A stretch of DNA of 64,000 nt, taken from positions 1 to 64,000 of the IMG/VR virus record IMGVR_UViG_3300025030_000010. One strand, 5' to 3'. Made by a program: the position numbers and the translations under genes. The notes beneath the pieces are model-generated. The model worked only from the letters and a program-made list of their open reading frames with translations. It made no database searches and was not told the origin of the DNA. Below, piece by piece: positions 33,229 through 41,721 of this stretch; positions within the stretch are counted from its first letter, which is position 1; each line of letters opens with the position of its first letter. Source of the stretch: a virus.

Positions 33229-34289
33229 TTACCTCCGCAGAGTGGGCAGACTTTGGGAAAGCTTCGTTTGAACTCCGATTCGAGTTGCTTCAGTACCACA
33301 TCGTCACTGGCTAATCGAACGGTCTGAACCTCGATGTTTCTGATCAACTGCGACAGTGCTTGAATGTCTCGACTGATTTCGTCCTGCTCTTCTATCAGCG
33401 CGATTCCTTTATTTACTGTTTCTTCTATATTAAAAAGATTGTCAAAGCTAGAGATTTTTTCCACCTGACTCTCTATCTTATGAATCAGCGCAGCGAGCTT
33501 CCTTTGCTCTTCCTTGACTTCGTTTTGCTTCTCTGTCAAAAGTATCGCGTCATTGACTTGCTGCTCAGAGGAAAGCAAATTTCGAAGCTCCTCGATGTCT
33601 CTTTCGTCTTCTTCTATGTCAGTAATCAGAGTCTCTAGTTCTGCGATCTGTTTTTCGACAGAACATTTCTTTTCGAGCAGTGATTGCCACGTACTGACAT
33701 CTTTCTCCATCTGCTCAAGATAATCAAACGACTTCTCTTGAGCTTCAAGTTCCTCTATCTGCTCTTTCGTGGTCTTGATGTCACTAGAAATGGCGAGACT
33801 CTTCTTGCGTATATTCGATATTGACGTGTCAATGCTAGTAAGATTTGCAACTTTGTTGAGAACTTTAGCCACGTCACCCGCGGACGAAGATAATAGAAAA
33901 GGGGCGTCGAGCTGCGTTTGGAGATTGATATCATCCATATTGACAGTTTCACTAACTTCAACCGGAATAGTAGTTTTGAACGCTTTGAACTCAGAAGTCT
34001 TTCTTTTCGGCGCAGCGATTTCATAAGCATTGCCCTCTTTTGATTTCAAACGTGAGACGGTGACAGCATCATCGAATGTCATATCAACGATGCTGTCACC
34101 ACCCCAGCTAGAATAAAATGTTTTGCCTGCTGCACGATTGTTTATTAGCCAGTCGAGCGAGCGATAGAGAGAAGACTTGCCGCTGTCTGTAATCCCCACT
34201 ATCGCATTCACACCCTTGTGGAACACGAGAGTCGTGTCTTTGTGTGACTGAATGTTTTGAACTCGAATCGATTTGATGTGACCGTTCAT
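33225..34289 (-). CDS. Rad50/SbcC-like ATPase, N-terminal half with zinc hook
   Basis: 354 residues. Walker A GITDSGKS (32-39) in an N-terminal ATPase half-domain, then a long coiled coil (~165-340), and a terminal CPLCGGK (348-354) that is the CxxC zinc hook used to dimerise Rad50 arms. The protein stops just after the hook; signature and Walker B are on the separate protein at 28623-29243. Between them lie an Mre11-like nuclease and small genes. Role: ATP-dependent DNA end recognition and processing. Confidence 0.9.
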   Translation of the reverse strand: MNGHIKSIRVQNIQSHKDTTLVFHKGVNAIVGITDSGKSSLYRSLDWLINNRAAGKTFYSSWGGDSIVDMTFDDAVTVSRLKSKEGNAYEIAAPKRKTSEFKAFKTTIPVEVSETVNMDDINLQTQLDAPFLLSSSAGDVAKVLNKVANLTSIDTSISNIRKKSLAISSDIKTTKEQIEELEAQEKSFDYLEQMEKDVSTWQSLLEKKCSVEKQIAELETLITDIEEDERDIEELRNLLSSEQQVNDAILLTEKQNEVKEEQRKLAALIHKIESQVEKISSFDNLFNIEETVNKGIALIEEQDEISRDIQALSQLIRNIEVQTVRLASDDVVLKQLESEFKRSFPKVCPLCGGK

Positions 34290-34302
34290 CGTCTGCTCCG
34301 AT

Positions 34303-35418
34303 CTAGGCTTTGATGTTGATTATCGGACGAATGTGGTTGACAATCTCGACCAGATCACGCTGCTGCTCCATGACCTCAAAGATGCTTTTGTAAGCGCCTT
34401 TCGCTTCATCGATAGTCGAGTCCTGAATCTTCGCAACGATGCCCTGATTCGTCATGCGCTCGCGCTCTTCTTCAACGTTCATCTTGCGTCTCGCTGCACC
34501 GCGACTCATGATACGACCTGCGCCGTGAGAAGAAGAGCAGAGAGAATCGGGGTTACCTTTACCTCGAACGATAAAGGAGCCGTCTTCCCAGTTGCCCGGA
34601 ATGACGCCATACATGCCTTTCTCAGCGTGAGTTGCGCCTTTGCGATGAACCCACAGACCGTCTTTGTTCTGCTCGACGTGGTTGTGGTTGCGATTGATGA
34701 ACGTGGAGTAGTCGTAATTGCCTTTGCCGCACCAGACGTAAAGAATGGCGCCGACTCGATTCATCATCTGACGGCGATTCTCAAGAGCGAAAGCGAGACA
34801 CATCTCCATGTCCATGAGATAGTCCTTTCCCATTGGAGAAAAGGTATGAAAGCCAAAATGACCTTCAAGTGGCTTGTCACTGAAAGCAGCAAGCTTCATG
34901 TAGTGTTCAGCTACGCCGTGTCCGACGCCACGAGAACCTGAGTGAATCACAACCCAGATTTTATCGTCTTCGTCATAGCCGATTTCGATGAAGTGATTGC
35001 CGCTGCCGAGTGAGCAGAGCTGCTTGAGTCCCTGCTTCTCTTCCCAGATTCTCATGAAGTCTTGAGTTCTAGGCAGGCACTTCAACGCAGGGAATATTCC
35101 GTCCGTCTCGTTGCGATTGCGTCCAGTAGGAATAAGCTCGTAGATGCGCTTGAAGATTTCATTACGATGCAAGACGATCTGCTCTCTGCTGAACGTTGTC
35201 TTGATTGCGCACATGCCGCAGCCGATATCATAACCAACCCAAGCAGGCACAACAACGTCTTTTGTGGCGATTACACCACCGATCGGGAGAGAGTAGCCCG
35301 TGTGAGCATCGGGCATGAGAGCGCCTTTGACAGCAAACGGCTGCCGCATTGCGCTGATGAACTGTTTAGCTGCGCTGCGCTCAAGAATCTCCGCATAGTT
35401 CTTTCTCTGCTTCTTCAT
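34303..35418 (-). CDS. rtcB: RtcB-type RNA ligase
   Basis: 371 residues, within the usual range for the short RtcB form. Joins 2',3'-cyclic phosphate or 3'-phosphate RNA ends to 5'-OH ends using Mn2+ and GTP. Seen: MPDAHTGYSLPIGGV (35-49), DIGCGM (64-69; metal Cys67), LGSGNHF (~141), HSGSRG (~161), RNHNHV (~238) and the nucleotidylated His in SSSHGAGR (~303). All active-site motifs look intact. In a phage it would repair host tRNAs cut by anticodon nucleases. Overlaps the end of the resolvase gene by 4 bases. Confidence 0.95.
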   Translation of the reverse strand: MKKQRKNYAEILERSAAKQFISAMRQPFAVKGALMPDAHTGYSLPIGGVIATKDVVVPAWVGYDIGCGMCAIKTTFSREQIVLHRNEIFKRIYELIPTGRNRNETDGIFPALKCLPRTQDFMRIWEEKQGLKQLCSLGSGNHFIEIGYDEDDKIWVVIHSGSRGVGHGVAEHYMKLAAFSDKPLEGHFGFHTFSPMGKDYLMDMEMCLAFALENRRQMMNRVGAILYVWCGKGNYDYSTFINRNHNHVEQNKDGLWVHRKGATHAEKGMYGVIPGNWEDGSFIVRGKGNPDSLCSSSHGAGRIMSRGAARRKMNVEEERERMTNQGIVAKIQDSTIDEAKGAYKSIFEVMEQQRDLVEIVNHIRPIINIKA

Positions 35419-36044
35419 CGCTTTGCCTCCCTGGCAGCCTTCTTTGCTGCCTTGTCGAGTTTGATTTGCTTCTTGCGTGCCGCTTTCTCTTTCTTTGTCA
35501 TTGAGATTTCATCGAGTGCCGCTTTTTGTTCAGAGTCGAGCGGGTGCGTGTTGTCCCCACCTATGCACTGCGCGATCTTCGCAAGACCGAAAGCGTCACC
35601 CTCGTCATTCGTCTTCGAGATGTATCCCCACTGTCTGAAGACGTGCATCATGATCAGGTCTTTTGCGCCGCTGCCTTTGCCGAGAACGAACTTCTTGAGT
35701 GACGTGGGCTGAACGACAGTGAAGGGAATTGAGTGCTCAAACAGCAGCATCCTAATCACCCCTCCAAGTTCTGCTGTCGCTTCACGATTGAACGGAGAGC
35801 CGAAAGAATAACCCTCGACACAAACAGAAGTGGGGTTAACTCTCGTCAAGATGCGATTCAACATACAGTAGATTTCGGAGAGTCTCGCTTCACCTTGGCT
35901 CTTAACCTGTATCGATGTTGAGTAAATGCGTTTGCCGTTGCCGTCGATGAACGCAACGCCAGAAGAGGTTAACGAAAGATCGAAGCCTCCGTATACAGCT
36001 AGAGGCTTCGATGCGCTACGTTTGACAGGTGTTCGTCTACTCAT
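35415..36044 (-). CDS. RuvC-like Holliday junction resolvase
   Basis: 209 residues from ATG at 36044, which overlaps the RecA-like stop (ATGA). RuvC-type RNase H fold: YGGFDLSLTSSGVAFID (18-34; first acidic), VCVEGYSFG near 83 (second acidic), and NDEGDAFGLAKI near 147 (terminal acidic pair). Expected to cut branched recombination and replication intermediates. A basic Lys/Ala tail at the C-terminus could bind DNA. Directly follows the RecA-like gene. Confidence 0.85.
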   Translation of the reverse strand: MSRRTPVKRSASKPLAVYGGFDLSLTSSGVAFIDGNGKRIYSTSIQVKSQGEARLSEIYCMLNRILTRVNPTSVCVEGYSFGSPFNREATAELGGVIRMLLFEHSIPFTVVQPTSLKKFVLGKGSGAKDLIMMHVFRQWGYISKTNDEGDAFGLAKIAQCIGGDNTHPLDSEQKAALDEISMTKKEKAARKKQIKLDKAAKKAAREAKR

Positions 36045-37248
36045 ACTTTGCTTTCCTTTTCGGACGAATCGATTCTTCGATGTCATTCCAGCAGGCGGTC
36101 ACTGCTTGCTTCAGCTCTTCTTTCAGATCATCATCTTCGATAGTCTGAATGAGCTTTGTGCGACTCATTGCGGGATAATCTCCGAGGTCGCCTTTCGTGT
36201 CGATCGGTTTCGTCTTGCTGACTTTTTCATCGTCTTCAGCTTTCGGAGCACGAGCGACTTTTGTTTTCGGACCTTTCGGAGCTTCTTTCGCAGAGTAGGA
36301 CCACCACTTCTCAGAAACGAGAAAGTCAACGCATGAGCCGATATCGTCAATGCCGTAATCGTCAAAGACGTAAAGCTTTATCGAGCGTTTCTTTCCGGTG
36401 ATCTTGTTCTTTCTCACCTTGACTTCAGTTTCTGCGCCGACTTGACGATCTTTCTCTTTGATTGCGCCTGTGTAAATGATCCAGACTTCATGCGTGGCGT
36501 AGAACTTGAGAGCTTTCCCGCCGGAGCGTGTTTTCTTCTCGTAGCTGAAAGCGTTGAGATTGTCGCGTGTCTGAGAGATGATCAAAAGAGCGCCACGACT
36601 GTCAGAGAGCTTCCCGCACTCTTCGCGCAACAACTGACTAGCGAGTTTCGGTTTAGCTGTGCCGTAGCTACCCTTGCTCTTTGCCTTGCTCTTCCCCTGA
36701 CGGATCAAGCGCTCGCTTTCGAGATGCTTCGTATCATCTTCGCAGCCGAGAGAGTCGAACGAGTCCATGATATAAATGAACGGTTCGTCCTCGTTGATTG
36801 CAGCACGAAGATTGTCACTGAATCCCTCGATGTTCTCGCTCGGTGGGTCCACGAACTGAAGACGTGCTTTGGTTCTTGGTCCGAACATCTTCTTCGTGTT
36901 GAACTCGTAGGCGTGCTCACCATCATCGAATTTCGCGTTCACGTCACTCTTGCTATCATCGTTGCACGTTTCGGCAACAGAAGTCATGCAGAGAACAGTT
37001 TTACCCGCACCCGAATCGCCAATGACGTTTGCCATTCTGCCGAGCTTCCATCCACAGTCGGGGTGATTTGTCAGTGCGAGATTCAGCAGCACGCTACCTG
37101 AAGAGACGAAATCGTTAGGGTCGAAAGGGACATCTTCGATATCCTCGCAGCTCACTTTCTTCGCAGCTTTCTTTCTCGCTCGTGTCTGTATCTGATCTTT
37201 GAGTGGCTTCTTCGCTGCGACTGCGCCCGTTGCTTTAACTCTTGCCAC
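36037..37248 (-). CDS. RecA/UvsX-like recombinase
   Basis: 403 residues. Walker A GDSGAGKT (77-84), Walker B FIYIMDSFDSL (~165), a following loop with GALLIISQTRDN (~225). Forms filaments on ssDNA and drives strand exchange. The C-terminal portion is basic then acidic with low-complexity Lys/Ala/Pro. Neighbouring gp32-like, UvsY-like, RuvC-like and Mre11/Rad50-like genes form a T4-like recombination set. A short HTH protein is encoded 2 bases upstream. Confidence 0.93.
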   Translation of the reverse strand: MARVKATGAVAAKKPLKDQIQTRARKKAAKKVSCEDIEDVPFDPNDFVSSGSVLLNLALTNHPDCGWKLGRMANVIGDSGAGKTVLCMTSVAETCNDDSKSDVNAKFDDGEHAYEFNTKKMFGPRTKARLQFVDPPSENIEGFSDNLRAAINEDEPFIYIMDSFDSLGCEDDTKHLESERLIRQGKSKAKSKGSYGTAKPKLASQLLREECGKLSDSRGALLIISQTRDNLNAFSYEKKTRSGGKALKFYATHEVWIIYTGAIKEKDRQVGAETEVKVRKNKITGKKRSIKLYVFDDYGIDDIGSCVDFLVSEKWWSYSAKEAPKGPKTKVARAPKAEDDEKVSKTKPIDTKGDLGDYPAMSRTKLIQTIEDDDLKEELKQAVTACWNDIEESIRPKRKAKYE

Positions 37249-37250
37249 GT

Positions 37251-37475
37251 CTATGCCTCCTTGTTGCGTTCTTTATCACCGCTGATATGCTTGCGAAACT
37301 TATCCTCGAAGACTCTGTAATGACCTCCGGGGCCTGAGGGTTGAAAGCCAAGAGACTTCTTGGTTACCCATTTGTGAATCGTCTGTATCGAGACATTGTA
37401 ACCGAGAAGTTCAAGAGCGAGAGAGCGTGCCTCTTGCATCGATATCGTCTTCTGCGGACTGACTTTTTCCTCCAT
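37251..37475 (-). CDS. Small HTH protein (excisionase/MerR-like)
   Basis: 74 residues. Pattern of a MerR/Xis-type HTH: LELLGYNVSIQTIHKWVTKK, then GFQPSGPGGHYRVFEDKFRKH, as in helix-turn-helix_17-type proteins where a beta hairpin follows the recognition helix. Could regulate the recombination operon it heads (RecA, RuvC, RtcB) or act in excision. Confidence 0.7.
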   Translation of the reverse strand: MEEKVSPQKTISMQEARSLALELLGYNVSIQTIHKWVTKKSLGFQPSGPGGHYRVFEDKFRKHISGDKERNKEA

Positions 37476-37491
37476 CGCGTTCTCCTGCTTG

Positions 37492-37524
37492 AGAAAAAGG
37501 CGAGTAAAAATGAATTTACTCGCC
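37492..37524 (-). terminator. Rho-independent terminator after SSB gene
   Basis: 10-bp stem GGCGAGTAAA/TTTACTCGCC with 6-base loop and a T-rich tail on the - strand. Separates the gp32-like gene from the HTH-RecA operon. Confidence 0.85.
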
Positions 37525-37556
37525 TCTCTTGTTTAGTGAATCAGTTCACGAATGAT

Positions 37557-38774
37557 CTAGCGTCTGCCGCCGCGCTTTGCAGGCTTCTTCTCTTCTTTCG
37601 CTTCGTCGGAGAGTTCTTTGCAGGCGTCCCAGTTCGGGCAGTCAATGCACTCGTCAAACTCGCCTTCGTCAACGCCGAACTCGCCGCCTGCCGGGCACTC
37701 GTCTTCAGCAAGCTCGGGCTCTTCTTTCTTGCCTTTGGCGCCGCGCTTCGGCTTCTCTTCTTCCTTCTCTTTACCGCGAGAAGCACGACCGCCACGAGAC
37801 GGTTTCTCTTCGGGCTCTTCTTCTTTCTCTTTGTTGCGTCCCCTGCCGCGAGAAGGTGCTTCTTCCTTCTCTTCTTTCTTGCCGCGAGAGCTACGTGACG
37901 ACTTCTCTTCTTTTTCTTCTTCCTCGTCTTTCTTGCCGCGCCCTCTGCCGCCTCTTGCGGGCTTCTCGTCTTCTTCTTTCTCTTTGCCGCGACCGCCGCG
38001 ACCACGAGCGGGCTTCTCTTCTACCTCTTCAGTCTCGGTGTCGAGGAAGATTGCTTCAAGCTTCTCGTAATCGAGAACGTTCAGAATCTCGTCCAGGCAG
38101 AGAACATCGTCAAGAATATCCTCGCCGTAATCGTCACGCTCTTCGAAGTCGATGCGAGTCGCTTCAAAGAATTCGTTCTTGCCCATCTTCTTCGAGCCGA
38201 AACGAATCTTGAGAGTGGAGCCGCCTTCGAGGTCAGCGAAGCCAGCTTTGTAGCCGTCCTCGTCGTCCTCACGAATCTCTTCTTCGAGCTTCTTGCCGAA
38301 GAGATGATAGCTGAACTCCCAGAGCTGAATGCCGGCCTTCTCGTTGTCAAGATCGATCACCTGGAACAGCTCGCGCTCTTTCGAGTTCAGCGACTTGATC
38401 AGGTCTTCATCGGCGTCGGCAGACTTAACGAGCTGTGCGCGATATTCGCAGATGGGGCACTTCTTGCCGACGGACTTCAGGCAGAGATAGGACTTCTCTT
38501 CGGGGCCGATGTTGTTGTGAGTCCAGATCGTGCGCTGATACCACAGATCACCGACATCGACTCCGGCGGGGTGCTTCTTGTCTGTCACTTCGTAGGGGAT
38601 GAAGTCGAGCTTGTAAGTCTTCGCTTTGTCAACCTTGAAGAACTTGATTTCAGCTCCCTCGGGGAACGTGAACTTGACTCCGCCGCGACCAGAAGATTCA
38701 CGAGTCGAAGCGCGATCACGCATCTTATCTGCCATGCTTTGCCCGCTGCCTTTTTTACCTTTTGCTTTTGCCAT
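37557..38774 (-). CDS. gp32-like ssDNA-binding protein with charged tail
   Basis: 405 residues. Residues ~32-210 resemble phage gp32-type SSB: a basic start, LDFIPYEVTD, WYQRTIWTHNNIG and KSYLCLKSVGKKCPICEYR (94-112), whose Cys pairs suit the zinc site of that family. Residues ~255-350 are low-complexity charged repeats (RGGRGKEKEED types), followed by a C-terminal Cys cluster (CPAGGEFGVDEGEFDECIDC). The tail would be flexible and mediate protein contacts. Covers ssDNA during replication and recombination; terminator follows. Confidence 0.78.
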   Translation of the reverse strand: MAKAKGKKGSGQSMADKMRDRASTRESSGRGGVKFTFPEGAEIKFFKVDKAKTYKLDFIPYEVTDKKHPAGVDVGDLWYQRTIWTHNNIGPEEKSYLCLKSVGKKCPICEYRAQLVKSADADEDLIKSLNSKERELFQVIDLDNEKAGIQLWEFSYHLFGKKLEEEIREDDEDGYKAGFADLEGGSTLKIRFGSKKMGKNEFFEATRIDFEERDDYGEDILDDVLCLDEILNVLDYEKLEAIFLDTETEEVEEKPARGRGGRGKEKEEDEKPARGGRGRGKKDEEEEKEEKSSRSSRGKKEEKEEAPSRGRGRNKEKEEEPEEKPSRGGRASRGKEKEEEKPKRGAKGKKEEPELAEDECPAGGEFGVDEGEFDECIDCPNWDACKELSDEAKEEKKPAKRGGRR

Positions 38775-38805
38775 GCTAAATTGCCTCCGTTAGAGAATTT
38801 TGCCC

Positions 38806-38874
38806 AAAAAAAGAGGCGAGAGAGCAGTGTTCTGACATGATTCATAATGTCCACGATCTTTCTCTTTTCGCCTC
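38806..38874 (-). terminator. Terminator after HU gene
   Basis: Stem GAGGCGA/TCGCCTC with a further partly paired GAGA/CTCT region, then TTTTTTT on the - strand. Loop is long (~40 bases). The SSB gene begins ~30 bases beyond it. Confidence 0.7.
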
Positions 38875-38893
38875 AATCGTTACAGCGTGTTAG

Positions 38894-39277
38894 TTACTTG
38901 CGACCGCGACGACCTGCGGCAGCTTTTGCGGCAGCTTTTGCGGGTGCTGCTTTCGCCGGAGCTGCCTTTGCAGGAGCCGCTTTCGCTGCTTTGCCGGCTT
39001 TCGCTGCTTTCGGACGAACGACTTCTTTGTCCGTGGGCTTGAAAGTCAGAACTTCTTTCGCTGCAATGATCAGCTCTTTGCCAGTCTGCGGGTTGCGGCC
39101 TTTGCGCTCGTCGCGCTGCTTGACTTTGAACGTCCCCAGGGGGCCGGCGGAGACGGTGCCTTCGAGGCTCAGTTCCTTGATCGATACGAGCGTTGCGTTC
39201 ACGGCGTCTTTTGCTGCTGCTACGGTCAGACCAGTTGCTGCTGCGACTTTCCCTGCGATATCACCAATACCCGGCAT
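38894..39277 (-). CDS. HU-like DNA-bending protein with H1-like tail
   Basis: 127 residues. Residues 1-90 match HU/IHF: GLTVAAAKDAVNATLVSI, GPLGTFKVKQRDERKGRNPQ and TGKE (60-68 is the DNA-contacting arm), and a VLTFKPTDK end. Residues ~93-127 are repeats of KAAPA type ending GRRGRK, like histone H1 tails. Expected to bend or compact DNA in replication or packaging. The tail DNA is low complexity; such tails are known in some bacterial HU proteins. Confidence 0.92.
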   Translation of the reverse strand: MPGIGDIAGKVAAATGLTVAAAKDAVNATLVSIKELSLEGTVSAGPLGTFKVKQRDERKGRNPQTGKELIIAAKEVLTFKPTDKEVVRPKAAKAGKAAKAAPAKAAPAKAAPAKAAAKAAAGRRGRK

Positions 39278-39320
39278 TTTACTTCTCCTTTTCCTGTGTT
39301 GTGGGTTGTTACAGCTTGGG

Positions 39321-39962
39321 TTAACGTCTCATTCTTTTCTTTATCTTCTCCTGCGCCGACTTCTTCTTCAGCTCGTTAAAGCGTTCAACTGAATCTGCGA
39401 TGTCACGAGGCGCGTTTGGCTCGCTGTAGTATTCTGAGAGAGCCATTCGAACCATGTTCTCAAGAGCAACTTTGCGCATCTGAAATGCGAAGACTGCTCC
39501 GTTGATCAGGTCTGCGTTCAAGGAAGCATCGATAAAAGCTCTCTTCGCTTCTTTGTAGTCTTCGTCTGTGCGATAGAACGCTTCGAGCGTGGCAGCGTTC
39601 TTTCCTGCTTCTGTGCCCTTAGCTTCGTTGACAAGCTCGCTTCGCAGCGTCTTGACTCTCTCTTCCGCTTGTGCCTTTGCTTTGTTCGCATGAGCGAGAG
39701 CCTTAGCGTACTTCATATAGCGGCGAGACTGATCTAGCCATTCTGCATCGAGGAAGTGAGGATTGATTTCAAGATCGGCCTCGTAATCGAATTCCTCATC
39801 TTCGCCTTTGTTGTTAGCCGAGAGAACAGAGTAAACCTCATTCCTCTCTTCTCGTCTCGACCGCTCGCTGCGTTGTCCTCGACTTTCTCTGCTAGTAGGC
39901 GACTTTCTCGGAGACTCTTCTTCCTCCGATCTTCTGCCTTTTCTGCTTGTCTCTCTAGGCAT
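39321..39962 (-). CDS. UvsY-like recombination mediator
   Basis: 213 residues. Residues ~60-200 match the UvsY-like group of phage mediators: DLEINPHFLDAEWLDQ, YAKALAHANKAKAQAEERV, and DADLI/VFAFQMRKVALENMVRM. The N-terminal 45 residues are Arg/Ser/Glu low complexity. It would load the RecA/UvsX-like protein onto ssDNA coated by the gp32-like protein, all three encoded within ~4 kb. Preceded by promoter TTGACT-17-TATTGT. Confidence 0.7.
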   Translation of the reverse strand: MPRETSRKGRRSEEEESPRKSPTSRESRGQRSERSRREERNEVYSVLSANNKGEDEEFDYEADLEINPHFLDAEWLDQSRRYMKYAKALAHANKAKAQAEERVKTLRSELVNEAKGTEAGKNAATLEAFYRTDEDYKEAKRAFIDASLNADLINGAVFAFQMRKVALENMVRMALSEYYSEPNAPRDIADSVERFNELKKKSAQEKIKKRMRR

Positions 39963-39980
39963 CTCTTTGTCTCCGTCGTT

Positions 39981-40021
39981 CTAATGAAGAGAACAATAAA
40001 TCAGCATCGATTTAAAGTCAA
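39981..40021 (-). promoter_or_regulatory. Early promoter with CTAATGAA motif
   Basis: On the - strand: -35 TTGACT (40021-40016), 17-base spacer, -10 TATTGT (39998-39993), then TTCATTAG at 39988-39981 in the initial transcribed region. Drives the UvsY-like/HU genes. The TTCATTAG element recurs at the promoters at 50.9 and 62.8 kb. Confidence 0.7.
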
Positions 40022-40065
40022 TCATTTAATTTAACTTGCATAAACCTCGTTAAACTGCTCATTAA

Positions 40066-40995
40066 TTAGCCGCAGATTGCCTCGTAACACGCCAACACGA
40101 CTCCGTTTCTCTTGTTGTTATAAAAGGGTTCCTTGAACGCATTCATGATGATTGCGGCTTTTGGATTGTCTGAACCCTTAACGAGAATAGAAGCGCAGTA
40201 ACCGAACACGCCCGTTCGTATCGTCTCAGGTTCCCCTTTAACTTTCGTTAGCGCCGTCGCTACTTCTTTCCACTTCACCTTGTCCTTCATGAGCACGCGA
40301 CAGAGTTCAATCACTTCTATCTCTGCCAAGTTCATCTGCTCTGCTGCCGCTGCCATTTCGCTTGTCGGCAGATCAATGATGCGCTCAAGTATCTGAAGCG
40401 TGTTTCGAGGACTACCTCCGCCGTCGTTGACGATCTTCTCCAACACGTCTTTGGGGACTTTTACACCTTCTTCTTTGCAGACGTATTGAAGATAGTCCAT
40501 CATCTCGTGCTCTTCGAGAGGCTTCACTTCAAATGTCGTGCAACGTTGACGCAGCGCAGGAAGCAGCTTCTGCGGGTCTGTAGTGGAGAAGATGAAATAG
40601 ACGTGTTTCGGGATAGACTTGGGTTCAAGCATCTTGAGAAGAGCGTTCTGAGCGTCTCCTGTGAGCTTGTGGGCCTCGTCTAACATCCAGATTCGACAAG
40701 GTCCGCCGCACATCGACTTGTAGCGAAGCTGATCGCGTATGTCACGAATGTTGTCGATGCCTTTGATATCCGCAACGTTCATCTCGTAGAAGTCGAACTT
40801 CATATTGCAGCCGAGTTCTCTGCCGACGATGTTGCCGAGAGTCGTCTTACCACAGCCGGGGTCGCCTGTGAACAAGAGAACATGAGGCATCTTTTCTCTG
40901 CTTCGCTTCAGTAGTGTGGAGAGTGAGTTCTTTAGCGCTGCGTTTCCCTCAAATTCCGAGAGAGTGCGTGGTTCCCAATCTTCAGGTAGTGACAT
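40066..40995 (-). CDS. Clamp loader AAA+ subunit
   Basis: 309 residues. Walker A GDPGCGKT (44-51), Walker B WMLDEAHKLT (~105), sensor STTDPQKL (~140) and LPALRQRCTTF (~150), where the usual arginine-finger SRC is QRC. Resembles T4 gp44/RFC small subunit. Opens and loads the beta clamp encoded at 46061-47071. No separate small loader subunit was recognised in the window. Confidence 0.88.
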   Translation of the reverse strand: MSLPEDWEPRTLSEFEGNAALKNSLSTLLKRSREKMPHVLLFTGDPGCGKTTLGNIVGRELGCNMKFDFYEMNVADIKGIDNIRDIRDQLRYKSMCGGPCRIWMLDEAHKLTGDAQNALLKMLEPKSIPKHVYFIFSTTDPQKLLPALRQRCTTFEVKPLEEHEMMDYLQYVCKEEGVKVPKDVLEKIVNDGGGSPRNTLQILERIIDLPTSEMAAAAEQMNLAEIEVIELCRVLMKDKVKWKEVATALTKVKGEPETIRTGVFGYCASILVKGSDNPKAAIIMNAFKEPFYNNKRNGVVLACYEAICG

Positions 40996-40998
40996 TCT

Positions 40999-41151
40999 TC
41001 AATCCCCTCTTTTGTGAAGATTTTGATCTGCGTCTTTGTGTCTTATTCGAGTCCCGCAATTACAACATCTGAAAAAGCGAAGTGCCTTTGCGTCACGAAT
41101 GAATTGAAACATGGTACTTCGACAATGTGGACATTTAAGCTCTTCTTCCAT
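40999..41151 (-). CDS. 50-residue zinc ribbon protein
   Basis: From ATG at 41151, after TGAGGTTGAC. CPHC (residues 8-11) and CCNC (30-33) form a C4 zinc ribbon, with LRFFRCCNCGTRIRH. Ends 4 bases before the clamp loader. DNA/RNA- or protein-binding adaptor by family; specific role unknown. Confidence 0.65.
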   Translation of the reverse strand: MEEELKCPHCRSTMFQFIRDAKALRFFRCCNCGTRIRHKDADQNLHKRGD

Positions 41152-41158
41152 GTCAACC

Positions 41159-41413
41159 TCAGTATTTGTCGTGAAAGCACTTGTCAAGATGCGCCTGTTG
41201 TTTCTCGCTGAGAGAGCGCCCCATTGCGAGTTGAGCGTGAACGCTGCGAATAAAACCCACGTCAAAGTCGTTATCGATCTTGTCGTTCTCGACCATCTCA
41301 AGCAGTCTCTTTGCCATCTCACGGTTAGACTTCATGACACTGTTCTCGGTAGCAGCTCGCTCTTTCAAGCGCTCTCGCATCGACTTAATCCCCTTCTTGC
41401 TGAAGTCAACCAT
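41159..41413 (-). CDS. Hypothetical helical protein
   Basis: 84 residues. Basic and helical (RERLKERAATENSVMKSNRE), ends with SLSEKQQAHLDKCFHDKY, a pattern seen at the ends of small phage replication proteins. Overlaps the upstream gene end by 8 bases. Not recognised. Confidence 0.6.
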   Translation of the reverse strand: MVDFSKKGIKSMRERLKERAATENSVMKSNREMAKRLLEMVENDKIDNDFDVGFIRSVHAQLAMGRSLSEKQQAHLDKCFHDKY

Positions 41414-41696
41414 TGTCTTTGTCCTCGTGACCGTGTTTGGTGCCGTGAAGGTGAGAGGAGATGTAATGAAACTTTGACATCTCGATTGCAGCGTCCATCA
41501 TGACACGCATCATGGGCCCGACGTAGCCGTTCCAGTGAGCTTCGGCTCGCTCTCTCGGAGTCAGTTCTTTAGACTTCGCGTCCTGTTGCACCTGATCGGC
41601 CGAGATTCGAGACTTCGACATAACCTGATCTTCGATACATCTCGGACAAACGCCTTCTTCGGGATACTTCTCTCTGTGTTTTTCGCATTCGGGCAT
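41406..41696 (-). CDS. Hypothetical Cys/His protein
   Basis: 96 residues. N-terminal CEKH and CPRC could bind zinc; the remainder is polar and helical with HWNGYVGPMMRVMM. C-terminal His-rich stretch HLHGTKHGHEDKD. Function unknown. Confidence 0.6.
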   Translation of the reverse strand: MPECEKHREKYPEEGVCPRCIEDQVMSKSRISADQVQQDAKSKELTPRERAEAHWNGYVGPMMRVMMDAAIEMSKFHYISSHLHGTKHGHEDKDNG

Positions 41697-41721
41697 AACT
41701 TATTCCTCTCCTTTTGATTTT

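Noticed and set aside
37557-39277. Repeated Arg/Ala-rich DNA as a tandem repeat or CRISPR array
   Set aside because: The repeats follow codon usage of low-complexity protein tails (SSB linker and HU tail); no spacers of constant length.
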